A stretch of 64,000 nucleotides of DNA from Streptomyces varsoviensis (GCF_000718635.1 NZ_JOBF01000001.1:310001-374000), one strand, 5' to 3'; counted from the first letter of the stretch, positions 52,615 to 60,950 are shown. Notes: generated by a model from the letters alone, not told the origin. Numbers and translations: made by a program.

Positions 52615-53532
52615 TCAGCAGCTCAGGTTGCCGCCCGTGGACGTGCCCAATATCTGCGTGAACCGACGGAAGGTGTCGATCCGGCTCTGCACCTGCTGCG
52701 GGTTCCGCCCGTAGCACTCCACCTCTCCGTTGATGCTGCGGATGGTCTCGCCGAAGCCGCGGTCGTTGACGATCGCGTCGTGCGGTGTCATCGTGCCGGG
52801 GCCACGCTGGGTGTTCCAGTACCACAGCCCCGTCTTCCAGGCCACGGCCGGGTCGGTCTGCACGAGGTTCGGGTTGTGCAGCAGGTCGATGCCGAGCGCG
52901 TCGCCCGCCGCCTTGTAGTTGAAGTTCCAGCTCAACTGGATCGGGCCGCGGCCGTAGTAGGCGGCCTGCCCGGCCGGGCAGCCGTACGGCCTGTTGTAGT
53001 CGCAGTAGTGCGGGTAGTTGCTGGTGTCCTGCTCCACGATGTGGACCAGGCCGCCCGTCTCGTGGCTGACATTGGCGAGGAAGGCGGCGGCCTCCCGCTT
53101 CTTGATGGTGTCGCTGCCCGTCTTCGAGAAGCCGGGGTAGGCGCTCAGGGCGTTGACCAGCCCCTGGTACGTGTAGAACCGGTTCCTGTTCGGGAACATC
53201 TGGTTGAACTGCGCCTCGCTCACAATGAAGTTCGAGGGCGCGGTCGGGCCGCAGTTGTAGGGCTCCCAGAACCAGGTGCTGATGACCGGGTCGTAGCCCG
53301 GGTTGTCGTGCGTGGCGCGGTAGAAGTTGCCATTGGTGTACTTCACGATGTCGCCGGTCACATACGACTTCCCGGCGGTCCAAGTGGTGTAGTTACAACT
53401 CGCGACAGTGGTGGGCGAAGAGGCTGCCTCCGAGGCGGTGGGGGCCGCGATCGCGGACGGCGCCGCGACGGCGAGAGTGGCGGTGAACGCGACGGCGGAG
53501 AGAATTGCTGCCATGCGCTGTCTCAGCAACAC
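52615..53532 (-). CDS. GH19 chitinase with N-terminal chitin-binding module
   Basis: This 305-residue secreted enzyme has a signal peptide (AAILSAVAFTATLAVAAPSA), then a CBM5/12-type chitin-binding module at about residues 45-94 (TTWTAGKSYVTGDIVKYTNG, Trp-rich end WFWEPYNC). The GH19 catalytic domain has FLANVSHETGG with Glu158 as general acid, a second Glu167 in VEQDTSNYPHYC, and GPIQLSWNFNY. It hydrolyses beta-1,4 chitin bonds with inversion. GTG at 53532 follows GAGGAG. A DasR-like site lies 130 bp upstream. Confidence 0.93.
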   Translation of the reverse strand: MLLRQRMAAILSAVAFTATLAVAAPSAIAAPTASEAASSPTTVASCNYTTWTAGKSYVTGDIVKYTNGNFYRATHDNPGYDPVISTWFWEPYNCGPTAPSNFIVSEAQFNQMFPNRNRFYTYQGLVNALSAYPGFSKTGSDTIKKREAAAFLANVSHETGGLVHIVEQDTSNYPHYCDYNRPYGCPAGQAAYYGRGPIQLSWNFNYKAAGDALGIDLLHNPNLVQTDPAVAWKTGLWYWNTQRGPGTMTPHDAIVNDRGFGETIRSINGEVECYGRNPQQVQSRIDTFRRFTQILGTSTGGNLSC

Positions 53533-53661
53533 GTGATCACTCCTCAGTGCGGCACGAGCCGCATGTGATCGGCGTCGGACGACCCGACGCGCGAGCCTGC
53601 ACCCCGCGGTCGCGTCCGGGGAACCGGACGCGACCGCAGGGATGAGGTACTCAACCGTTGC

Positions 53662-53674
53662 GGTCTGGACCAGT
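53662..53674 (-). promoter_or_regulatory. DasR-like (dre) site upstream of the chitinase gene
   Basis: GGTCTGGACCAGT, read on the minus strand as ACTGGTCCAGACC, matches the chitinase dre consensus (TGGTCTAGACCA core) at 10 of 12 positions. GGTCTTGAC adjoins on the minus strand, recalling the paired repeats of Streptomyces chitinase promoters. It is about 130 bp ahead of the start. Confidence 0.65.
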
Positions 53675-53784
53675 CAAGACCGCAGATCGACTACATGCCT
53701 CCCGATCGGTGCAAACGGGACGTCAACTTCTACCGCCGCTCGACGAAAGAGCCGTCCGAACAGTCGGCGGGAACCGATGCCTCC

Positions 53785-53979
53785 TCACTCCCGCACAGTG
53801 ATGGCACCCGCCGGGCAGACCCCCGCGGCCAGCCGCACCGACGCCCGCCGCCCCGGCGGCGGCTCGGCGTCCAGAACCAGCACCCGGCCGTCCTCGGCAT
53901 CCTGATCGAAGACCTCGGGAACGCCGAGTACGCACATCCCCGCGCCCACGCAGCGCTCACGGTCGACGCTGAGCTCCAT
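53785..53979 (-). CDS. [3Fe-4S] ferredoxin
   Basis: This 64-residue ferredoxin of the P450-partner type has cluster cysteines Cys10 and Cys16 (RCVGAGMC) and Cys54 in GVCPAGAI, with the Cys spacing of a 3Fe-4S protein. It passes electrons to cytochrome P450. The ATG at 53979 lies 23 bases inside the end of the P450 gene, with GGGGGAGG just upstream, so the two are co-translated. Confidence 0.88.
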   Translation of the reverse strand: MELSVDRERCVGAGMCVLGVPEVFDQDAEDGRVLVLDAEPPPGRRASVRLAAGVCPAGAITVRE

Positions 53980-55210
53980 CGGCCTCCCCCTCGTCCCAGG
54001 TGACGGGGGCCCAGGTGACGGGCAGGCGCTCCACGCCGTAGATGTTCGTGGCGGCGCGCATCGGCACGTCCTCCGGTGCCACGGCGAGCCGCAGCGACGG
54101 AAAGCGCGCCAGGAGGGCCGGTATGGCCACCCGCATCTCCACCCGCGCCAGTTGCTGCCCCAGGCACTGGTGGATGCCGTGACCGAAACCCAGATGCCCC
54201 GTGGCCTTCCGGCGCAGATCCAGCGTGTCGGGGTCCGGGAACCGCGACGGGTCGCGGTTGGCGGCCTGGAGCGAGAGCGTGACGCACTCACCGGCCCGTA
54301 TCAACTGGCCGTCCAGCTCGACGTCCTCCAGCGCCGCCCGTACCCCCGGGTCCGCGATGGTCAGATAGCGCATCAGCTCCTCCACGGCCTGGTCCGCGAG
54401 GTCCGGATCGGCGCGCAGGGCGGCGAGCTGATCCGGGTTGCTGAGGAGGGCGAACGTCCCGTGCGCGATCATGTTCGCCGTGGTGTCCAGACCCGCGACC
54501 AGCAGCAGACTGCCTATGCCGGTCAGTTCCTCATCCGTGAGATCGGCGGCCGTCAGGTCGCTGAGCAGGTCGTCGGTGGGCTCCGTGTGCTTGGCCAGCA
54601 CCAGGTTCCGCAGATACTCGTGGAGCGCCGTCAGAGCCGTATCCCGCTCCTGTTCATCGGCGCTCTGGGTGAGCAGCGTCGCCGCGTGGTCCTGGAAGAG
54701 CTCCCGGTCGGCGTAGGGCACCCCCAGCAACTCGCAGATCATCAGCGCGGGAACGGGCCGCGCGTACGCCTCCACCAGATCGGCCGTCGGCCCTTCGCGC
54801 TCCATCGCGTCGAGGTGCTCGGTGGTGATCTGCTCGACCCGCTCCGTGAGCGCCCGCATGCGCCGCACGGTGAAACTCCCTATCAGCAGCCGCCGATAAC
54901 GGGTGTGCTCCGGCGCGTCGATCCCCGTGAGGTCGCCGACCATCGCCGGCGGCAGTTCACCGAGATCCATGATCGGGGAGTGCAGAAGCTCCTGGCGCGA
55001 GCTGAAGCGCCGGTCCGCCAGTATCTCCCGGACCACGGAATGACCGGTCGCCAGCCACCCCATGTGCCCGTCCGGATAGCGCAGCCGGGTCAACGGCCGC
55101 TCCTCCCGCAACCGTGCCAGCTCGGCCGGCGGGTCGAACGGGCAGCCTTCCGTACGGTTCACCGGCAGCGTGACCGGCTCAGGGTGTGGCGGTGGTGTGT
55201 GGTGGTGCAT
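53957..55210 (-). CDS. Cytochrome P450 (CYP105-like)
   Basis: This 417-residue soluble bacterial P450 has the I-helix [13 protein letters not shown] (oxygen-binding Thr region near 240), ExxR at Glu278-Arg281 (EELMR) and heme-binding [10 protein letters not shown] with Cys349. The overall sequence resembles CYP105 enzymes, which oxidise diverse xenobiotics and secondary metabolites. It pairs with the ferredoxin gene downstream. GGAGGACCC precedes the ATG at 55210. Substrate unknown; no biosynthetic cluster is visible. Confidence 0.9.
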   Translation of the reverse strand: MHHHTPPPHPEPVTLPVNRTEGCPFDPPAELARLREERPLTRLRYPDGHMGWLATGHSVVREILADRRFSSRQELLHSPIMDLGELPPAMVGDLTGIDAPEHTRYRRLLIGSFTVRRMRALTERVEQITTEHLDAMEREGPTADLVEAYARPVPALMICELLGVPYADRELFQDHAATLLTQSADEQERDTALTALHEYLRNLVLAKHTEPTDDLLSDLTAADLTDEELTGIGSLLLVAGLDTTANMIAHGTFALLSNPDQLAALRADPDLADQAVEELMRYLTIADPGVRAALEDVELDGQLIRAGECVTLSLQAANRDPSRFPDPDTLDLRRKATGHLGFGHGIHQCLGQQLARVEMRVAIPALLARFPSLRLAVAPEDVPMRAATNIYGVERLPVTWAPVTWDEGEADGAQRRP

Positions 55211-55932
55211 GGGTCCTCCGATGCAGAGAGCAGAGTGACGTGCCATGTGCGGTGCGAAGCGCGGCTCGGTCCGTGACCGACCCGCCGCCCGCCGCCCGGC
55301 GGTGCGCCGGTCACGGACCGAACGCCCTCCGGGCAAGTGAAACGAAGCCCAAAGCCGCTACTGCGACGGCAAGTTGGGGTTGGGTGACCCCCGGCCATCC
55401 GGCCGCTGGTCGTCCGGCCGTTGGTCGTGCGGCCGCTCGGCCCGTCCGGGCCGCCTGCCGCACGCCGTCCGTCGCGCACTCGCGGTGCGCCTGCCCCAGG
55501 GGGTGGCAGGGCGGGGCAGTGGCAGGGGCGGGGCGTGTGCGGCAAGTCGAGTCCGGAGCCGAGCACACGCGACGCGCTGCGTGCGGGGTGCTAAGCGTTG
55601 GTCGGTGCGGTGCGGTGCGGTGCGGTGCGGTGCGGTGCGGTGCGGTGCGGTGCGGTGCGGTGCGTGCGGTTTGCCGGCTCGGTTCACCGAACCGGCGGGA
55701 TGGGCCATCACCTCATTGGCGAACCCTTCCGGTCAGCGCCACGCGCTGGGCCCACGCGTCAGACCTGCGGCCGGGCCCCGTTCGGGCCCCTAACCGGACT
55801 CGTCGGCCGGTCCGTAAGCCAGATCCGCCAACCGGATCCGCCAACCGGCCCCACCGACCACAGCCACCGCCGAGTTTCGGCCGCCGCGCCCGCCGCCCAG
55901 GCCACGTCAGGCCCGCCGCACGGGCCCGCCCG
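55211..55932. other. Long intergenic region with a pentanucleotide microsatellite
   Basis: No gene is supported over about 720 bp; open frames are only compositional. The striking element is (CGGTG)12 at 55603-55662. Bases 55211-55260 likely hold the promoter of the P450 gene. No clean terminator of the DUF4097 gene was recognised. Confidence 0.5.
55603..55662. repeat. (CGGTG) x 12 pentanucleotide microsatellite
   Basis: Twelve perfect CGGTG units cover 60 bases, followed by the interrupted TGCGTGCGGT. The unit length is not a multiple of three and it is not in a supported gene. Confidence 0.95.
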
Positions 55933-56769
55933 TCAGGCCCGGTGGATGAGTATGTCGCCGATTCCGGTGCCGGCGTGTACCTCGACGGTCTCGTCGGAGG
56001 TGCCGGGGCCGTCCGCCGTGTTCAGGGAGTTGCGGACGCTGCCGACGCCGGTTCTCACGTCGAGCCAGGCGGCGGTGGCTTCGCGGATGCCGATCTCGAC
56101 GTCGCCGATGGCGGCTTGGATCGTGATGTTGCCGCGCGCGACGTCGCCGACGCGGATGCCGCCGTTGGCGGACTTGGCGTCGACGTCGGCGTGTGCGACA
56201 TCGACGGAGATGGCGCCGTTGGCCGCGCTCACTCGCAGGTCGCCGGCGGCCTCGCCGATCTTGGTCTCGCCGTTGCCGTTCTTGACCTTCGCGGTGCCCT
56301 CGAAGGTGCCGACTTCGACCCGGCCGGAGCCGATGACCTCGGCGTCCCCGCTGAGGCGGGCGGCGCGGATGTCTCCATGGCCCGTCTTGAGGTAGGTCTC
56401 CGCCGCCTCGTCGACCCGCAGGTCGCCGAATGAGGTCTTGAGTCGGCACTCTCCGAGGCGGCCGGTGCAGAGGAAGTCGGCCATGGGTGTGGTGCCGTGG
56501 AGGTCGGAGTCGGCCGGCAGCTCGACGCGTACGTCGATCGAGCCGGTCTTGCCGAACAGTGAACGCTTCTTGGACCCCTTGACCAGCAACTTGCCGTCCG
56601 CGTATGTGACCTTGGTCTGCTGGGCGGCGCGCACGTCGGCGTCCTCGGCCGCGTTGCTCGGCAGCACCTCGACGACCGTGTCGATGCGCTTGGTCGCGAC
56701 GATCCGGGCGGAACCGACGTCGAACTCCAGGGTGGCGGAGATCGGTTCCGGGGTGTCGAAGGTAGGCAT
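55933..56769 (-). CDS. DUF4097 family beta-strand repeat protein
   Basis: This 278-residue protein begins MPTFDTPEPISATLEFDVGSARIVA and continues as a right-handed beta-helix of short repeats (DLRVDEAAETYLKTGHGDIRAARLSG, KVKNGNGETKIGEAAGDLRVS, VDAKSANGGIRVGDVARG). This is the DUF4097 (adhesin-like) pattern. There is no signal peptide, so it is cytoplasmic. GAGGACGGGA lies ahead of the ATG. The RHH gene is 90 bp upstream on the same strand, and the pair forms a likely operon. Confidence 0.85.
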   Translation of the reverse strand: MPTFDTPEPISATLEFDVGSARIVATKRIDTVVEVLPSNAAEDADVRAAQQTKVTYADGKLLVKGSKKRSLFGKTGSIDVRVELPADSDLHGTTPMADFLCTGRLGECRLKTSFGDLRVDEAAETYLKTGHGDIRAARLSGDAEVIGSGRVEVGTFEGTAKVKNGNGETKIGEAAGDLRVSAANGAISVDVAHADVDAKSANGGIRVGDVARGNITIQAAIGDVEIGIREATAAWLDVRTGVGSVRNSLNTADGPGTSDETVEVHAGTGIGDILIHRA

Positions 56770-56859
56770 GGCTGTCCCGTCCTCATGGCTCAGGTTGCGT
56801 TCCCGCTGGTGAGGCGGGTGAAGGAAAGTAGTGCCCGAACGTCGCTCCGGTCGGCCCGG

Positions 56860-57402
56860 TCAGCGGACCCAGCCCGTGAAGCCCTGCCGGCCCATATGGC
56901 GGCCGCGCCCCGGCGGCCGGCCGCGCTCGGCGGGCTCCAGGGCGGCGGCCACGGCCCGTACAAGCCAGGCGTTGACCGACAGCCCCTCCTGCCCGGCCGC
57001 CTCCTCGACGCGGGTCTTCAGATGCGCGGGAAGCCGCAGATTGACGCGCGCCGTGCCGCCGTCGTCGCCGTCCGAGGCCGTGAGGGCCGGTGCCGCGGGT
57101 GGCCGCGCGCCACCGGGCGGGCCCTCCTCTATCCCGACGTCCTCGAACCCCTCAAGGGCCGGCGGCGGCGTCACGACGAACTCCGGATCGAGCCCGCGCA
57201 GCCGTACGTCGACCGAGCCCGGGGCCAACTCCTGCGTGACCTCGCCCATGGCGCTGGACAGCGCGTTCAACAGCATGAGCCGGACGGCCGACTCAAGAGG
57301 CGTGGTGAGACGCTCGGCGAGCTCGCGCGCCTCGTCCCCGCCCGTATCCGCGGCGACCGCGAGTTCGTGCCGGAGGTTGTCGACATACGGCGTGAGGTCC
57401 AT
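56860..57402 (-). CDS. RHH (HicB-antitoxin-like) protein
   Basis: The protein has 180 residues. The N-terminal helical part (MDLTPYVDNLRHELAVAADT) precedes a Pro-rich linker near 85-110, then a ribbon-helix-helix motif TARVNLRLPAHLKTRVEEAAGQEGLSVNAWLVRAVAAALE at about 115-155, as in HicB/Arc-type DNA-binding proteins. No HicA toxin gene is nearby; DUF4097 follows instead. ATG 57402 is used because a longer version (open to 57567) would translate the 21-bp repeats. No Shine-Dalgarno is seen, and a 30-bp palindrome directly abuts the start. Confidence 0.75.
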   Translation of the reverse strand: MDLTPYVDNLRHELAVAADTGGDEARELAERLTTPLESAVRLMLLNALSSAMGEVTQELAPGSVDVRLRGLDPEFVVTPPPALEGFEDVGIEEGPPGGARPPAAPALTASDGDDGGTARVNLRLPAHLKTRVEEAAGQEGLSVNAWLVRAVAAALEPAERGRPPGRGRHMGRQGFTGWVR

Positions 57403-57431
57403 GACGCCATCATGGCACCATGATGGCGTCA
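57402..57431. promoter_or_regulatory. 30-bp near-perfect palindrome at the RHH gene start
   Basis: Arms TGACGCCATCATGG (57402-57415) and CCATGATGGCGTCA (57418-57431) are perfect over 14 bp with only two bases between. The right end on the coding strand overlaps the RHH start codon. A dimer or tetramer of the RHH protein binding here would block its own expression. Confidence 0.75.
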
Positions 57432-57461
57432 CCGCAAGAGCTGCATGGCGCAAGCCTGGCG

Positions 57462-57587
57462 CCAGGCGGCAAATGGCCAGCTCCAGGCCGCGAACGGTCA
57501 GCGTCAGGCGGTGAATGACCATCACAAGACCGTTAACGGTCAGAGTCAGGCCGCGAACTGTTGGCACCAGGCCGCGAATAGCCAGAC
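57462..57587. repeat. Six 21-bp tandem units upstream of the RHH gene
   Basis: Units at 57462, 57483, 57504, 57525, 57546 and 57567 are each 21 bases, with the shared core CAGGCCGCGAACGGTCAG and increasing divergence. The 21-base period is two helical turns and also seven codons, and it is open in frame with the RHH gene on the minus strand and in an unrelated plus-strand frame. Confidence 0.8.
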
Positions 57588-57614
57588 GGCTGGAATGGTG
57601 GAATGGCCGGTGTG

Positions 57615-58985
57615 TCAGGCGAGCGGGATGACCGTGCGGTACTTCCCGCCCGGCGCCTGGCGGGGCGGCTCCTCGGCCCGTTCGATGGTGACGCCGCCCA
57701 GGTGGTTGTCGGTGAGCAAGCGACTCAGCTCACGGCGGGCGGCCTCCCACACGCTGTCCGGGTCGGCGCCGGCGGCCGGAAGCAGCCGCACCCGCAGCGT
57801 CGTGCGCGCGGTCTGCTCGATCTGGAACATCTCGACTCCGGGCGTCCGGTCGAAGAGCGTGCCGAAGGCCAGCGGGGCGAGACTCACGTTCCCCCCGTGG
57901 CCGTCGGGGAAGGTGAGGACGTCACCGGCGCGCCCCTGGACGCGGACGGCGGGCAAGAGGTTGCCGCAGGGACAGGGCTCGGGCCGGACGAGGACGCTGT
58001 CGCCGAGGTCGTAGCGGAGGAACGGCTGCACCCGGTTGGCGAGGTTGCTGACCAGGACGGTGTGCGAGAACTCCCCGGGCGGCGTGGGCCGGTACTCGGC
58101 ATCGACGGGCTCGACCACGGCCCAGTCGCTGTTGACGTGGTACCAGCCCTCGGCGCAGCCGTAGCTGAGGTACGCGCACTCCGTCGCCCCGTACACCGTG
58201 CCGACCCTCGCGCCGAAGGCGGCCGCGATGCGGTCCGTATCGCCCGTGGTCATCGTCTCGCCCGCCGGCTCGACCAGGAGCGGGTCGATCCGCAGCCGGC
58301 CCGCCTCCTGCTCGGCCGCGAGCAGCATGATCGTGCTGGCGTAGCCGATGACGACGGCCGGGCGGTACGCGTTGAGCCGGGCCACCAGCTCCGCCATCGG
58401 AGTGTGCACCGAGAACGCCCGGATCAGCTTCGCGCGCCAGCCGCCTTCGCGGATCATGCGGGAGTACCCGGCGAACCCGGCGTAATGGCCGCCGGTGGCG
58501 ACCAGTTGGGCGAAGCGCCCGCCGCGGGCCGTGGCCCGCAGGACGCCGGCGGGGCCCAGCCAGGTCGTGAGCGCGCGGGAGGTCAGCGCGGAGGTGACGG
58601 CCATGTACCCGTCGTCGAGCAGGAACAGGCCGCGCCGGCCGCTGGTCCCCGACGTGGTGGCCACCATGTGCTTCCCCAGGAACCGGTGGCCGATCAACTC
58701 CGGGTCGTCGGCGAAGGCGGACACCTTCTCGTACGTGATCTCGCGGTCGCTCACCCAGTCGTCGAAGCTCGCCATCAGCTTCTTCTTGTCGGTGACCGGC
58801 AGCAGCGCCGGGTCCGCCACGCGCTCGGGCAGGCCGCGGTACAGCTCGCGGTAGTAGGGCGATGTGGCGCGGGCGTGGGCGACGATGTCGGCCAGCCGGT
58901 CCTCCTGGCGCCGCGCGATGGCGGACAGGCCCTGGGCGCGGGCCCGGCGGATGTCCCGGCCCAGATGTGACGCGCTGTCACTCAT
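57615..58985 (-). CDS. Phenylacetate-CoA ligase-like adenylate-forming enzyme
   Basis: This 456-residue protein of the PaaK branch of the ANL superfamily has TSGTSGRRGLFLLDDGY near residue 110 as the ATP/AMP-binding P-loop and YGATECAYLSYGCAEGW near 265 as the adenine-binding motif. RYDLGDSVLVRPEPCPCGNLLPAV near 330 is the PaaK-like cysteine-containing motif. Substrate is unknown and there is no paa or biosynthetic partner. Its ATG overlaps the TetR stop (ATGA), so both are one transcript. AAGGAG is 10 bases upstream. Confidence 0.83.
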   Translation of the reverse strand: MSDSASHLGRDIRRARAQGLSAIARRQEDRLADIVAHARATSPYYRELYRGLPERVADPALLPVTDKKKLMASFDDWVSDREITYEKVSAFADDPELIGHRFLGKHMVATTSGTSGRRGLFLLDDGYMAVTSALTSRALTTWLGPAGVLRATARGGRFAQLVATGGHYAGFAGYSRMIREGGWRAKLIRAFSVHTPMAELVARLNAYRPAVVIGYASTIMLLAAEQEAGRLRIDPLLVEPAGETMTTGDTDRIAAAFGARVGTVYGATECAYLSYGCAEGWYHVNSDWAVVEPVDAEYRPTPPGEFSHTVLVSNLANRVQPFLRYDLGDSVLVRPEPCPCGNLLPAVRVQGRAGDVLTFPDGHGGNVSLAPLAFGTLFDRTPGVEMFQIEQTARTTLRVRLLPAAGADPDSVWEAARRELSRLLTDNHLGGVTIERAEEPPRQAPGGKYRTVIPLA

Positions 58986-59791
58986 GCGCCGCACACTCCT
59001 TCCGCGACCGGGCCGCGCCCTGTCGACTGTCGGGCTGTCCCGGCTGTCCCGGCTGTCCCGGCTGTCCCGGCTGTCCCGGCTGTCCCGGCTGTCTCGGACG
59101 TTTCGGCCGTCTCTGCTGTCCCGGCTGTCCTGGACGTCGCAGTCGTCTCGGCTGTCTCGGGGGTGGGCCGGTAGCCGGCTTGCCGGAGTACGGCCAGGAG
59201 GTACGCCTTCACCTCGGCCGTGTTGGTGGCGCCGGGGTGGGCGGCAAGGTGTTGCAGGGCCGCGCCACTGAGCAGTTGTTGCAGGACGTCCGGGTCGCTG
59301 TACGAGGGGAGGCTGCCCGCCGCGCGGGCCTGTTCGAGCGTGGTACGGACCGCCTGGCCGCGCGGTCGGCCATGGGCGCTGTGGTAGGCGCTCAGCAGTT
59401 CGGGCAAGTCGTCCACCGAACCGTAGAGGCGGCGGATCAGGCGGCGCGCACGGGGCCCGCTGAGGTGCTCGGCCCAGTCCGTGGCCATCGCGTCGATGTC
59501 CGGCCAGCGCCACGCCGCGGCGTCCGTCTCCCGGTACTCCCACTCGATCGCCCGTACCAGCAGCTCCGTGAGGTTCGGGAAGCGGCGGTACACCGTGGCG
59601 CGGGTGACCCCCGCGCGGCGGGCGATCTGCTCGATGCTCGTCCAGCCGATGCCGCGTTCGATCAGCAGATCGAGGGCGGCCGCGAGGATCGCCTCGTCCG
59701 CCTCGCGACTGCGGGGGCGACCCGGGGGTCGGGGGCGGGTGGACCGTACGGATGGGTCGGCGCCGCGTGCGCCGTCGTCGTCAGGCTTCAC
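58982..59791 (-). CDS. TetR/AcrR family regulator with repeat-encoded tail
   Basis: This 269-residue protein has a helix-turn-helix at about residues 45-75 (WTSIEQIARRAGVTRATVYRRFPNLTELLVR) and a ligand-binding helical domain. The last 60 residues are a low-complexity Thr/Ala/Gly/Glu tail (TAGTAETAETSETAG) encoded by 9-bp tandem repeats, unlike normal TetR proteins. GTG at 59791 has no Shine-Dalgarno and lies nine bases beyond the palindrome ATACAG/CTGTAT. It is coupled to the ligase gene. Confidence 0.88.
   Translation of the reverse strand: MKPDDDGARGADPSVRSTRPRPPGRPRSREADEAILAAALDLLIERGIGWTSIEQIARRAGVTRATVYRRFPNLTELLVRAIEWEYRETDAAAWRWPDIDAMATDWAEHLSGPRARRLIRRLYGSVDDLPELLSAYHSAHGRPRGQAVRTTLEQARAAGSLPSYSDPDVLQQLLSGAALQHLAAHPGATNTAEVKAYLLAVLRQAGYRPTPETAETTATSRTAGTAETAETSETAGTAGTAGTAGTAGTAGTARQSTGRGPVAEGVCGA
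59033..59095. repeat. 9-bp tandem repeat inside the TetR gene
   Basis: Six perfect GGCTGTCCC units (59033-59086) and a seventh with one change (59087-59095), followed by looser copies to about 59160. On the coding strand each unit encodes Gly-Thr-Ala, giving the (GTA)n tail of the regulator. Copy-number change keeps the frame. Confidence 0.9.
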
Positions 59792-59800
59792 GCGGAAACA

Positions 59801-59819
59801 ATACAGTGCAGATCTGTAT
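59801..59819. promoter_or_regulatory. TetR-type palindromic operator
   Basis: ATACAGTGCAGATCTGTAT has perfect 6-bp arms around seven bases. It lies 10 bases upstream of the TetR start codon (59791) and is AT-rich. The spacing suggests it covers the promoter of a leaderless or short-leader transcript. Bases 59820-60034 show no other element. Confidence 0.7.
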
Positions 59820-60034
59820 CGAAACCAGAGAGGGGTGGGAGATCGACGGGTGCGGCGCGGCCCGGACCTGGTGGGCGGCGGCGCGCCGCGAGCAGGTGGC
59901 GGCGCTCTTCTAGCACCGGGTGGCGGCCTGGTCGACGGGGCCCGCAGGTACCCTCTGCACATTCACGCGCGGGCCGTCGGGCAGCCCGTGATGCCGGCGG
60001 CTTGCGCCGATATCTTCGTCGAAAGGTCGACGCC

Positions 60035-60403
60035 GTGCCCACTGCCAGGTTCTTTTTCGACGCGGGATCAGGCGCGGTCCTCTGGGTGCCTCTGGAGGAC
60101 TGGGAGGTGTGGGGGCAGCCGGTTGTGCTGGACCGACTACCGATCAGTCACGAGCTGCGCGACGAACTGAACAGGCTGATAGCTCGCTACGACACGTCGT
60201 TGAACTGGGACTACCCTCCGCACCCGGGGCCGTGGCGGGAAGCGGAGTGCCAGGAATTCAATGCGGCGGTACGCCAGGCGGTCGGCCGCCTCCGTGTCGA
60301 ACTCGGTCCCGAATGGCGGATTTGCGACGAGTACTTCGAGCTTCACGAAGACCCGGACCTCGACCGTTATCTGGCCGACCCCGCCGGATTCGTTCGTATC
60401 TGA
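60035..60403 (+). CDS. Unrecognised 122-residue acidic protein
   Basis: This is a 122-residue, acidic, Trp-rich protein (VPLEDWEVWGQPVVLDRLPI, LNWDYPPHPGPWREAECQEF, PEWRICDEYFELHEDPDLDRYL). No signal peptide or membrane segment. Composition is that of a soluble helical protein, in style resembling small immunity or SMI1/SUKH-like proteins, but I cannot assign it. GTG at 60035 has AAAGG eight bases upstream. The region seems to be a set of independent small genes. Confidence 0.65.
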   Translation: MPTARFFFDAGSGAVLWVPLEDWEVWGQPVVLDRLPISHELRDELNRLIARYDTSLNWDYPPHPGPWREAECQEFNAAVRQAVGRLRVELGPEWRICDEYFELHEDPDLDRYLADPAGFVRI

Positions 60404-60590
60404 TCCTTCTTACCTGATCTTGGGTCGGCCCGCCCTCCCGCTCACGCCTGAAGAATGCCCCGTATCGGCTGGTCACGGGGCCGGCCAGGGTGCGAAAAAC
60501 CGCGTGGCTGCCAGGTCTGTGTGCGGGTATTGTCCGGTCTTCCGACTCCCGATCCCCGCCGTAGCGGGGGCGACCTGCGTTCAGAGAGCG

Positions 60591-60950
60591 ATGCACATGA
60601 CCAGCCGGCGAGCGACGACGACCCTGTGGCGCCCCACCGGCCCCAAGGAGCTGGATCTGGTTCGGGAGCTGAACTGGAGGGCGTGGCCGCCTCGGCTGCC
60701 CGAGCAGCCGATTTTCTACCCTGTCCTCAACGAGGACTACGCGGTCAGGATCGCGCGGGACTGGAACGTGAAGCACGATGGAGCCGGCTTCGTCACTCGT
60801 TTCGAGGTCGAGTCGGAGTTCCTGAGCCGGTACCCCGTCCAGCAGGCGGGCGGGCGGACGATCCTCGAACTCTGGGTTCCGGCCGAGGAACTGGACGACT
60901 TCAACGCCCACATCGTCGGTGAGATCCAGGTGGTCCACGAGTTCCGCTGA
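60591..60950 (+). CDS. ADP-ribosylation/crystallin J1-like small protein
   Basis: This 119-residue protein has TTLWRPTGPKELDLVRELNWRAWPPRLPEQPIFYPVLNEDYAVRIARDWNV (residues 10-60) as its most distinctive block. That matches my recollection of a small Streptomyces family usually labelled ADP-ribosylation/crystallin J1, although it is much shorter than true ADP-ribosylglycohydrolases and shows none of their Asp motifs. Function unknown. Two ATGs (60591, 60597) are close; I kept the first. It ends 66 bp from the convergent gene. Confidence 0.65.
   Translation: MHMTSRRATTTLWRPTGPKELDLVRELNWRAWPPRLPEQPIFYPVLNEDYAVRIARDWNVKHDGAGFVTRFEVESEFLSRYPVQQAGGRTILELWVPAEELDDFNAHIVGEIQVVHEFR

Noticed and set aside
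55186-55920. Several open frames across the microsatellite region
   Set aside because: They translate the CGGTG repeat as Val-Arg-Cys-Gly-Ala and contain nothing gene-like.
57462-57587. CRISPR array
   Set aside because: Units are contiguous without unique spacers, and no cas genes occur in the window.
57445-58014. Plus-strand frame with QAANGQ-type heptads
   Set aside because: The heptads are the 21-bp DNA repeat read in an arbitrary frame, and the remainder is antisense to the ligase gene.
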